Assembly: GCA_021791995.1 (NCBI GenBank)
Contig: JAJYVN010000133.1
Coordinates: 1-7,866, forward strand
From: Bacillota bacterium
GTDB lineage: Bacteria; Bacillota; Sulfobacillia; RBS10-35; JAJYVN01
Length of the DNA: 7,866 nt
Reading direction: 5' to 3'
Shown here piece by piece: positions 1 to 5,535 of this stretch (positions are counted from its first letter, which is position 1; every line of letters starts with the position of its first letter). The notes under the pieces were generated by a model. That model made no database searches. It saw nothing but the letters and a program-made list of their open reading frames with translations, and was not told where the DNA came from. The translations under genes were made by a program, and so were the position numbers.

Positions 1-51
1 CTGCAGGCCTTGGGCTACAAGGTGGACTTGCAGCCGGCCACCGACCGATAA
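1..51 (+). CDS. 3' end of an unidentified protein (partial)
   Basis: An open frame enters from the left edge and ends at the TAA at 49-51, giving the last 16 residues LQALGYKVDLQPATDR. The short LxxLGYxVxLxP pattern resembles the C-terminal tail of several transposase families, and the other edge of the window carries a transposase. Sixteen residues are too few to assign a family, so the product is unknown. Codon use is GC-rich like the neighbouring genes, which supports a real gene end, but upstream sequence would be needed to be sure. Confidence 0.4.
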   Translation: MQALGYKVDLQPATDR

Positions 52-116
52 CCGTCGGCGGCACGGTACCCCTGGCGCGGCTAGAGCGCTACGGCCCCTG
101 GCGAGGGCCCGCAGGC

Positions 117-133
117 GGGTGCCTTTGGCGCCC
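117..133. repeat. Short inverted repeat, possible hairpin
   Basis: GGGTGCC (117-123) and GGCGCCC (127-133) pair over 7 bp, including one G-T wobble, around a TTT loop. It lies about 65 bases after the left-edge stop codon. It could end transcription of that gene, but no T-run follows, so an intrinsic terminator is not shown. Confidence 0.35.
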
Positions 134-184
134 ACGCCCTGGTCTCCGGGCACCGACCGTGTCCGCAGATCCATATTGCGATCA

Positions 185-209
185 TCCCAGTGCCCGCGTA
201 CCACTGGGA
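185..209. repeat. Perfect 7-bp inverted repeat
   Basis: TCCCAGT (185-191) and ACTGGGA (203-209) are exact reverse complements separated by 11 bases. The pair sits in the convergent gap between the left-edge gene and the DUF202 gene. There is no T-run on either side. It may be a weak bidirectional stem or a remnant of a mobile-element end. Confidence 0.35.
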
Positions 210-306
210 CGCTCCCGCACGCCCACCGCAATACGGGGCAGGTTTTCGTGGGAGTGCAGGGCACCCCTGGCCGCTGCGCCGGCCGGAAAGAAAAAAGGGG
301 AACGGT

Positions 307-669
307 TCAGCCTGGCCCTATGGTAAAGAGTGCGTAAATGGCCGCCGCGACCACTACCGCGACGGCGAGCAACCCAACAAGTGGGCTAGGGAGTTGGGGT
401 TGCCCGCGCCGCCAACGCTTGATTGTAACGACATGGCGAACACCGGCTGTCACGGCGAGTAGCCCTCCCGCAGCAACCAGCCCCATGCCCAGGAGACGCT
501 GGGACCCCGAAGGGGCATGGCGTGACTCCGTGAACAAGAGGAAGCGCACGAGCGCGATGCCCAACACTACCAACGCAACCCCGGTCCTTGTCCAGGCGAG
601 GAGGGTACGTTCGGCGGCAAGGGCGACGCGCGGATCGCGCCTCGACTCAGCCGTGCTCGCGGACGCTTT
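307..669 (-). CDS. DUF202 (YidH-like) membrane protein, no canonical start
   Basis: The minus-strand frame ending at the TGA at 307-309 encodes the conserved DUF202 entry block DPRVALAAERTLLAWTRTG, then three hydrophobic segments: about TGVALVVLGIALVRFLLF, LLGMGLVAAGGLLAVTAG and PLVGLLAVAVVVAAAIYALF. This is the usual layout of these small inner-membrane proteins, whose function is unknown. The frame is open back to a stop at 751-753 but contains no ATG, GTG or TTG before the TTG at 571-573, which would remove the conserved block. The frame given here begins at the A-run 667-670, where it meets the upstream ORF (647-838) one base out of register. The most economical reading is one gene, 307-838 (532 bases, a multiple of three plus one), split by one extra A through mutation, sequencing error or slippage. 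A non-standard start near 652-654 is the alternative. Confidence 0.75.
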   Translation of the reverse strand, partial: KASASTAESRRDPRVALAAERTLLAWTRTGVALVVLGIALVRFLLFTESRHAPSGSQRLLGMGLVAAGGLLAVTAGVRHVVTIKRWRRGQPQLPSPLVGLLAVAVVVAAAIYALFTIGPG

Positions 670-838
670 TCGCCGCAGCTTGTTCGGCAGGCTCCTCCTC
701 GTGGCGACCTTCCGCCTCGTTTGCCTGCTCCTCCTTCTGGATGCGTTTGGTCAAGCGCGTCTCCCATGCACCGCCAAACTCCACGCGGTGGAGCATGCTC
801 TTCGGTCCCGTGAAGCGAACACGTTTCTGGTATGTCAT
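647..838 (-). CDS. Small charged ORF, likely N-terminal part of the DUF202 gene
   Basis: A 63-residue frame starts at the ATG at 836-838 with a strong GGGAGGGG ribosome binding site about 6 bases upstream, and ends at TGA 647-649. It begins MTYQKRVRFTGPKSMLHRVEF and becomes rich in Glu, Gln, Ala and Arg (EEQANEAEGRHEEEPAEQAAAK), with no hydrophobic segment. It matches no family I recognise. Deleting one A from the run at 667-670 would join it to the DUF202 frame, so that ...EQAAAK continues as ASASTAESRRDPRVALAAE. That makes it likely to be the cytoplasmic N-terminal extension of that membrane protein, about 176 residues in all. If it is a separate gene, it overlaps the DUF202 frame and the two could be translationally coupled. 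Confidence 0.6.
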   Translation of the reverse strand: MTYQKRVRFTGPKSMLHRVEFGGAWETRLTKRIQKEEQANEAEGRHEEEPAEQAAAKSVREHG

Positions 839-868
839 GGAACACCCCTCCCGTTGTTGGCAATCGTG

Positions 869-898
869 GCAGGCCCGAAGCGTATGCATAGGGCCTGC
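869..898. promoter_or_regulatory. Perfect 8-bp inverted repeat in divergent intergenic region
   Basis: GCAGGCCC (869-876) and GGGCCTGC (891-898) are exact reverse complements separated by 14 bases that contain the palindrome TATGCATA (883-890). The repeat lies between the divergent starts of the minus-strand ORF (838) and the SASP gene (993), where an operator for either promoter would sit. No T-run follows on either strand, so a terminator is less likely. I could not place a sigma-G promoter with proper spacing; GCATA at 886-890 resembles its -35 element, but no matching -10 is visible. Confidence 0.4.
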
Positions 899-983
899 GT
901 CGGGTTCTCGCGCGACACCTACCGTCTCGTCTAGCATTTCCCGTCTGTGTCGCGAACGTGCGCGAGCAGAATACCACCGGGAG

Positions 984-989
984 GTGATT
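984..989 (+). promoter_or_regulatory. Ribosome binding site fixing the SASP start
   Basis: The stretch GGGAGGTGA around 980-987 closely matches the anti-Shine-Dalgarno target and lies about 6 bases before the ATG at 993. It settles the start of the SASP gene, because the same frame is open for a further 400 bases upstream. Confidence 0.7.
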
Positions 990-992
990 GTT

Positions 993-1277
993 ATGGCGAA
1001 GCTCCACTTGGAGCGTTTCAAGTATGAGGTAGCGGATGAGCTGGGCTACTTCACCGGCGGTGGCCCGGCAGGGCTGAAGCAACAGTTCGACCGGGAGAAG
1101 TATGAGGTGGCGAACGAACTCGGCATCGACCTCAAGCCCGGGTACAACGGTGATCTGACCACCCGGGAGGCTGGTCGGATCGGTGGGCGCCTTGGTGGCC
1201 ATCTGGGCGGACAGATGGTCAAGCGCATGATCGAACTGGCCGAGCGCCAACTGTCCCAAGGTGGTTCACCGGAATAG
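993..1277 (+). CDS. Alpha/beta-type small acid-soluble spore protein (SASP)
   Basis: This 94-residue protein belongs to the SASP alpha/beta family. Such proteins coat and protect DNA in the dormant spore and are degraded at germination by the GPR protease. The C-terminal half carries the family core: KYEVANELG at residues 36-44, GYNGDLTTREAG at 50-61, then MVKRMIELAERQL at 75-87. Two features stand out. The GPR-type motif KYEVAxELG occurs twice (10-18 and 36-44), each with the Glu-Val-Ala at which GPR cuts in known members. The usual single Gly-Gly turn before MVKRM is expanded to GGRLGGHLGG (64-73). At 94 residues it is longer than the usual 60-75. The ATG at 993 follows GGGAGGTGA with good spacing, so the longer open frame upstream is not used. 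Expression is expected in the forespore. Family assignment is very secure. Confidence 0.95.
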   Translation: MAKLHLERFKYEVADELGYFTGGGPAGLKQQFDREKYEVANELGIDLKPGYNGDLTTREAGRIGGRLGGHLGGQMVKRMIELAERQLSQGGSPE

Positions 1278-1305
1278 CGTTTCTGTTACCATTTGTTCCA
1301 ACGAC

Positions 1306-1330
1306 GGGCGGCGGGATCCTTCTGCCGCCC
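1306..1330 (+). terminator. Possible GC-rich hairpin between SASP and phosphatase genes
   Basis: GGGCGGC (1306-1312) and GCCGCCC (1324-1330) form a perfect 7-bp stem with an 11-base loop, 29 bases after the SASP stop and 27 before the phosphatase start. The sequence after it (GCTTGACTCT) is not a proper T-run, so termination would be weak. It may partly insulate the spore gene from the downstream gene or act as an attenuator. Confidence 0.4.
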
Positions 1331-1357
1331 GCTTGACTCTCGGAAGGGCGATTGCGT

Positions 1358-2143
1358 GTGGAAGATTGGCGAGTCGCGGAGGACGTTGCTGCACGATTGG
1401 TGACCGAGGCCGGACGCCATGTCCGTGGGCGAGTCGGTCGGCCGGGCCAAATTGGGCACAAGTCGACGCCGAATGATCTCGTCACCGAGGTCGACCGAGA
1501 GGTAGAGGTGCTTTTGACGGAAGAGCTGCAACGGCGTTTTCCGGAACACGCCGTGGTGGGGGAGGAGTTCGGCGGGGATCCAAAGCATGGATTGGTCTGG
1601 TACATTGATCCAATCGATGGCACGACCAATTTCGTCCACGGGCTTCGCGGCTTCACCATTTCCGTTGGCCTGACACAGGCTGGCGTTCCCGTGGCGGGAG
1701 CCGTCTATGATCCACTCGGCGATGAGCTGTATAGCGCCGCGCAGGGTGCCGGCGTTCGACGCAACGGAGTTGCGGCACGGGTGAGCGGATCGAGCGATCT
1801 CAGCACTGGCCTTTTGGCGACGGGTGTCCCGTCCCTAGACCCCGGACGAACCGAGGCTCTGAACCTGATCCCCGAGGTCGCGCAGGTCTGCCCTAACATT
1901 CGCAACCTAGGTTCCGCAGCCCTCCACCTGGCATACGTGGCGTGTGGCATCCTTACCGGGTACTGGCAGGAGACGCTCCGCCCATGGGACGCGGCGGCGG
2001 GGGTGCTGTTGGTGCGGGAGGCCGGTGGTATGGTCACCGACTTTGATGGGACGCCGTGGACGGCAGCTGTTGGCGGGTTAGTCGCCAGCAATGGACACGT
2101 CCACAGCGAGCTTCTTCATACGCTGCGAGGCGGTAGGCATTGA
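1358..2143 (+). CDS. Inositol monophosphatase family protein (SuhB-like)
   Basis: This is a 261-residue cytoplasmic phosphatase of the Mg-dependent, lithium-sensitive inositol monophosphatase family, full length for the family. Visible motifs are NDLVTEVD (39-46), the metal-binding GEEFGG (68-73, Glu69), WYIDPIDGTTNFVHG (81-95, with Asp84 and Asp87 as metal ligands), and the C-terminal WDAAAGVLLVREAGG (from Trp210, with Asp211). All key residues are present, so it should be active. The substrate cannot be read from sequence: family members dephosphorylate myo-inositol 1-phosphate, and related enzymes act on other sugar phosphates. GTG at 1358 is chosen because GGAAGGG at 1342-1348 then has a 9-base spacing; a TTG two codons earlier (1352) would leave only 3. 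The gene converges on the dehydrogenase gene 15 bases downstream. Confidence 0.93.
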   Translation: MEDWRVAEDVAARLVTEAGRHVRGRVGRPGQIGHKSTPNDLVTEVDREVEVLLTEELQRRFPEHAVVGEEFGGDPKHGLVWYIDPIDGTTNFVHGLRGFTISVGLTQAGVPVAGAVYDPLGDELYSAAQGAGVRRNGVAARVSGSSDLSTGLLATGVPSLDPGRTEALNLIPEVAQVCPNIRNLGSAALHLAYVACGILTGYWQETLRPWDAAAGVLLVREAGGMVTDFDGTPWTAAVGGLVASNGHVHSELLHTLRGGRH

Positions 2144-2144
2144 T

Positions 2145-2167
2145 CCGTCTCGTGCATGCTAAGACGG
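2145..2167. terminator. Hairpin between convergent genes, possible bidirectional terminator
   Basis: CCGTCT (2145-2150) and AGACGG (2162-2167) pair perfectly around an 11-base loop, with a further T-G wobble possible. The stem lies directly after the phosphatase stop and overlaps the stop of the minus-strand dehydrogenase gene (2159-2161), the usual place for a shared terminator. T-runs are absent, so efficiency is doubtful. Confidence 0.35.
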
Positions 2168-3160
2168 GCAGATAAAGGTCTTCATCTCGCCCGCCGGTTT
2201 CGGTGCGCCAAGGATGGCCGGTAGGGCCGCGAGACCCTCCTGGCGCGTTGCGAGCGGGCTGACCCGAATGCGACCCGATGCAAGCAGATCGAGCGCTTGC
2301 GCCATGGTGTAGTTGACAGCCATGGAGCCGATGATTTCCCAGTCGTTGTGGTAGACGTCAAACGGGCGAAGGACGATCTCTGCCTGGGCGGGGGCAACCC
2401 CGAACTGCAGGATCCGTGCGCGTTTGCCAGCAAATCGGAACATGGCCTGGATTACCGACGGCACACCGGTAGCGTCGACAACCACATCGAACCCGTGGCC
2501 ATCGGTTCGTGATAGCAGGCGAGTTTCGAGGTCTGGACCGCTCTGGTAGGTCTCCATCGCCCCGAGCGTGCGTGCCATGCGAAGTTTTTCCTCTGCTATG
2601 TCGACCACAGCGACCAGACTGGCCTGCGTGAGGGCCAAGCCCTGCGTCCAAAGGCAGCCAATGGCGCCCGCACCGAAGAGCAGGACCCGGTCTCCGGGGA
2701 AGACCCGCAGTCGTTCGAGTCCCCACACCACGCATGCTAGCGGTTCGGTGAAGGCCGCGTCCAAAAGCGACATGCCATCCGGTACGCGATGGAGATTTCG
2801 TACAGGTACCCGTACATATTCCGCGAAGGCGCCATCCACCGTGTTGCCGAGCGCTCCCCAATGGGCGCAGTGGTTCCAGTGGCGGCGTTGGCAGTAATAG
2901 CAGTGACCGCAGAAGAGGGATGGGTCCACGGTCACACGATCCCCGACGCTCCATCCCTCGGCGTCGGGACCGATGGCGCAAACGGTGCCCGAGAATTCGT
3001 GGCCCGGGACCAGGGGATACGGGGAGAGGAACTCACCGCGGTAGATGTGATAGTCCGTTCCGCAGATGCCGCAGTACGCGACCTGGACCAGAACTTCACC
3101 GACCCGCGGTTTCGGTGTCTCCACCTCTCGCACCGAGGCCTCAAGAGGACCTTCCACCAC
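2159..3160 (-). CDS. Zinc-dependent, probably NAD-dependent alcohol/polyol dehydrogenase
   Basis: This is a medium-chain dehydrogenase of the zinc alcohol dehydrogenase superfamily, in the broad threonine/sorbitol/galactitol-phosphate dehydrogenase-like group. The catalytic zinc site is visible as Cys33 in CGICGTD, followed by GHE (His54-Glu55). The structural zinc site is Cys84, Cys87, Cys90 and Cys98. The Rossmann motif is LLFGAGAIG, and the acidic residue in VVDIAEEKL favours NAD(H) over NADP(H). It probably oxidises a secondary alcohol of a sugar or polyol; the exact substrate is unknown. Residues are numbered from the GTG at 3158-3160. That start lies about 20 bases from the only good ribosome binding site (GGGGAGG, 3181-3187). 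A CTG at 3170-3172 has an 8-base spacing and adds MRAC before VVEGPLE, a common family N-terminus, so the true start may be CTG. The upstream lipoprotein gene has the same orientation. Confidence 0.93.
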   Translation of the reverse strand: MVEGPLEASVREVETPKPRVGEVLVQVAYCGICGTDYHIYRGEFLSPYPLVPGHEFSGTVCAIGPDAEGWSVGDRVTVDPSLFCGHCYYCQRRHWNHCAHWGALGNTVDGAFAEYVRVPVRNLHRVPDGMSLLDAAFTEPLACVVWGLERLRVFPGDRVLLFGAGAIGCLWTQGLALTQASLVAVVDIAEEKLRMARTLGAMETYQSGPDLETRLLSRTDGHGFDVVVDATGVPSVIQAMFRFAGKRARILQFGVAPAQAEIVLRPFDVYHNDWEIIGSMAVNYTMAQALDLLASGRIRVSPLATRQEGLAALPAILGAPKPAGEMKTFICPS

Positions 3161-3209
3161 GCAAGCGCGCAGACTGACCGCCTCCCCTGCACGAGTCCCT
3201 GGCTTCTAC

Positions 3210-3251
3210 AGCCCGCCTCCACTTCCTGCGTTCTGTGGAGCAGGGTGGGCT
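3210..3251. repeat. Interrupted inverted repeat upstream of the dehydrogenase
   Basis: CTCCAC (3217-3222) pairs with GTGGAG (3235-3240), and outside it AGCCC (3210-3214) pairs with GGGCT (3247-3251), with an unequal internal loop. It sits in the 127-base gap between the lipoprotein stop (3288) and the dehydrogenase start. It could be an operator, an mRNA stem separating the two minus-strand genes, or a weak terminator; no T-run is present. Confidence 0.35.
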
Positions 3252-3287
3252 GGGAGAGACGCGTGGGGGCCAGCTGGGGCTCGCTGT

Positions 3288-4472
3288 TTAACGCGGAAGC
3301 TTCTGGATCACCATTACGGGATGATACAGATTCATATTATGGGTAACATCACTGGCCACGGTGGAATTGCACACATAGGTGAATGCCAGTTCGCCAGACG
3401 ACTCGAACTCGGTATGCTCTTTGGCCGCATAGCAAAACACGTTGGGAGTGTAGTTGGGATTGGATGGCTCCATCTCTGGGTAACGATACAGTATTTCCGC
3501 CGGGCCCCACCCGCTTGTCAGCGTTGATGACAGGCTGTAGTAAGCGGCATGATCGAGGCCGACAGGATAGACCGCAATCCACTGGTCCGTTGAACGGTGG
3601 TAGCGTACCGTCATCTCGGTGGCACCCGGGCTGAGGACGTGGGCGGCATTATTCGGCAGCGTTACGGCGGTGGTTGCCCACGGCACCCAGTTGCCACTCG
3701 TGCTCAACACCGACCATGACGCGTTCCCGGGGCGAGACAGGTGGTTCAACTCTGCCAAAGGAACGCGCAGCAACGCCAGATATGCGGAGTTGCTGGGATC
3801 GGTCCAAAAGTATGCGTAGCGAGCTCCATCCGGATTCGCTGGATCGGGATTCCCGCCGGGCCCTTGACCGACGACGATCGAGACGCCTGGAATAGCGCTG
3901 GATCCGCTGTTGATGGTCTGATAACGAATCTTCCACTGCGTTGGCGGTTCCGTATAGTTGGTGATACTCGCCAACTGGGTGCCTCCTGTCGCAAATCCAA
4001 ATGCCCCACTCCCAACGGAATACATCTGCATCAGGGCGACATACAGTGTTCCACGGTAGATGAATGCATCCATGGGCCAAAACCAATCCAGTCCCGGCGC
4101 GACAAATACCGGGTCAGGATGGCTGCCGCCCATGCCGTTCCAGAAGTACTGAAACGTGCAGCCTTGCGCGGGACACGTGGAAACGCCGACGGAGTTATGG
4201 ATCAGTCCCATGGCCTGCGTGCGGCTCGTTGCCCCGGGCGGGCCGATGAAGGTGTCCCCGAAGAACCAGAGGCTCTTGTCGTTTCCGAGCGAGACGGAGT
4301 ATGCGTCATCCGCGCCGAGCCAGCCCCCCTCGTACGGGAACATATGGGCGGAGGCATGCGCCAAGGGCAAAGCCGGGGAGGGCGTGGCGACGCGGCGGCT
4401 GCAAGCTGATAGGGCGATCAGGCACCCCAGACTCACGAGGGCAAAGCATCGAGCTTTAGGCATCTGTTCCAT
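3288..4472 (-). CDS. Secreted lipoprotein with DUF4185-like beta-propeller
   Basis: The 394-residue product starts with a basic N-terminus, a hydrophobic stretch and a lipobox LSAC (residues 21-24, Cys24 lipidated). It should therefore be exported and anchored to the outer face of the membrane. After a Pro/Ala linker comes GWLGADDAYSVSLGNDKSLWFFGDTFIG (about 50-77), followed by LIHNSVG, WPMDAFIYRGTLYVALMQ, ARYAYFW and ATEMTVRYH segments. These repeated Trp/Tyr-rich strands with an early Gly-Asp-Thr are typical of DUF4185 and related five-bladed propellers, a fold shared with some glycosidases. Catalytic activity cannot be inferred. Two in-frame ATG codons lie at 4470-4472 and 4461-4463. The first is kept, but a GGAG just upstream fits the second at least as well. 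The dehydrogenase gene lies about 0.1 kb downstream on the same strand. A role in sensing or cutting an external glycan is conjecture. Confidence 0.8.
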   Translation of the reverse strand: MEQMPKARCFALVSLGCLIALSACSRRVATPSPALPLAHASAHMFPYEGGWLGADDAYSVSLGNDKSLWFFGDTFIGPPGATSRTQAMGLIHNSVGVSTCPAQGCTFQYFWNGMGGSHPDPVFVAPGLDWFWPMDAFIYRGTLYVALMQMYSVGSGAFGFATGGTQLASITNYTEPPTQWKIRYQTINSGSSAIPGVSIVVGQGPGGNPDPANPDGARYAYFWTDPSNSAYLALLRVPLAELNHLSRPGNASWSVLSTSGNWVPWATTAVTLPNNAAHVLSPGATEMTVRYHRSTDQWIAVYPVGLDHAAYYSLSSTLTSGWGPAEILYRYPEMEPSNPNYTPNVFCYAAKEHTEFESSGELAFTYVCNSTVASDVTHNMNLYHPVMVIQKLPR

Positions 4473-5223
4473 CCGCTCCGAAAACCCTCAACAACGATAC
4501 ACATGAGGATTTTCTCGTATTCGTTGCGCTCTGCCGATGGGCCTGCTCGGTCGACAATCCGCCCGTCGACTGTACCCACCTTAGTGCGAGAGCCCAGCCG
4601 GGAGTGGTGTGCCATTTCCCACGCCATCGACGCGGTTCCCGGTTTCCTTCCGTCCTCTCCCCGGCCCCATACCCTAAACTCCGGTCCCGACCTGTCTCAC
4701 CCTATTGTGGCACGTAGGGAAACCGGAAGTGGCCGGAAACAAAAGACTATCAGAACGGGAACGGGCGCAGGGGCGAAACGCAAAGCGTGGCCCAGCATAA
4801 CCGTCGCAATGTGCGGCCCGAGAGGTCTGCAAGCGTTCGGTCGCTGGGTGCTCCTTCTTCGCGCCATGCCGCAATGACGGTTCCTTGGCCCCCCTCGGTT
4901 TCACCGTCAACGACTGGAATCCCGGGATCGGACTGCGCAAACACTCCTCTAACTCAGCCCACTCCTCTGGATGGTGCTGAGCGAGCGTTGGATGCGGCTC
5001 GGTTGGCACCGGACGGCGTGTGCTCGAACCGTGTGACACGTCGAATCCTGAAGAGAAGCGCCATGAAAAGAGGTAGTTCTGGAACGCAGACACCGTAACA
5101 AGCGTTGGACCAGCGCGCGACGGTCCATTCTGGCCGCAGAAGTTCTTTTTGTGTCGGATCATTAACCACGCCTTGTCCTTGGCGGAAATTGAGGAATAGA
5201 AAGGGCCTATCCTCGCCAGGTAA

Positions 5224-5236
5224 CGAGACCGTCTCG
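5224..5236. repeat. Short palindrome, possible operator
   Basis: CGAGAC and GTCTCG are exact reverse complements around a single C. The site lies about 300 bases before the sulfatase start, in the otherwise unexplained gap. A short palindrome of this size could be chance; a regulator-binding role is only a possibility. Confidence 0.2.
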
Positions 5237-5520
5237 AGCCGCTCCGAGGCAACCCTAGGACTTCCCTGGGGACCCTCCGGCATCGTATCGGTGGACCGTA
5301 ACCGAAAGACGAGCGGATGCAGGAGGGATCAGCGGGGTCAGATCCAAGTACACAAGCCGGGGCGCTCATCTCGGGTGCGTGGTCGAGGATCGCGGGCTCC
5401 GCGCCAACGGACAGCGTAGCGTGGCGGAACGGGGGATCGAGCGGATCGTCCTTGGCCCACGCAGACCGGAGCCATGGGAAGGATGCGATGCCGCGCGGCC
5501 AACGGAGGACCGTGGCGTCG

Positions 5521-5528
5521 GGGAGGGG
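5521..5528 (+). promoter_or_regulatory. Ribosome binding site fixing the sulfatase start
   Basis: GGGAGGGG lies 7 bases before the ATG at 5536. The frame is open about 220 bases further upstream, but the residues there are unlike any sulfatase, whereas MRPNIILILCDDLG is the family's standard beginning. This site therefore decides the start. Confidence 0.7.
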
Positions 5529-5535
5529 ACACAGC

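Larger units (their letters stand above)
52..306. other. Gene-free stretch with two inverted repeats
   Basis: No frame on either strand has a convincing start, ribosome binding site and protein-like composition. The stretch separates the end of the left-edge plus-strand gene from the end of the minus-strand DUF202 gene, so both genes converge here. It contains two hairpin-forming repeats, listed separately, and an A-rich patch (GAAAGAAAAAAGGGG) near 287-301. That patch reads as a T-rich run on the minus strand just after the DUF202 stop, but there is no stem before it, so it is not a classic terminator. Confidence 0.4.
4473..5535. other. Long stretch without a convincing gene
   Basis: This 1.06-kb gap separates the divergent lipoprotein and sulfatase genes. 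Several open frames cross it, the longest on the minus strand at 4674-5552. They lack ribosome binding sites, have the Arg/Ser/Pro-rich composition of chance frames in GC-rich DNA, and show no family motif. One minus-strand frame runs from an ATG at 5283 to 4750 with a single in-frame stop at 4954-4956 and could be a decayed gene, but I recognise nothing in it. Two copies of GTCGAC (4550-4555 and 4565-4570) and the near-perfect palindrome CGAGAC-C-GTCTCG (5224-5236) are present. Promoters for both flanking genes should lie here, but I could not place them. Confidence 0.4.

Noticed and set aside
588..992. Upstream extension of the SASP reading frame
   Set aside because: The residues have no SASP similarity, and a near-perfect ribosome binding site directly precedes the ATG at 993.
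567..1259. Long minus-strand open frame of 230 codons
   Set aside because: It runs antisense to the SASP gene and overlaps the better supported DUF202-associated ORF; composition is Arg/Pro/Gly-rich with no motif or ribosome binding site.
5317..5535. N-terminal extension of the sulfatase frame
   Set aside because: The sequence before MRPNIILIL is low-quality and unlike sulfatases, while the ribosome binding site at 5521-5528 fits the ATG at 5536.
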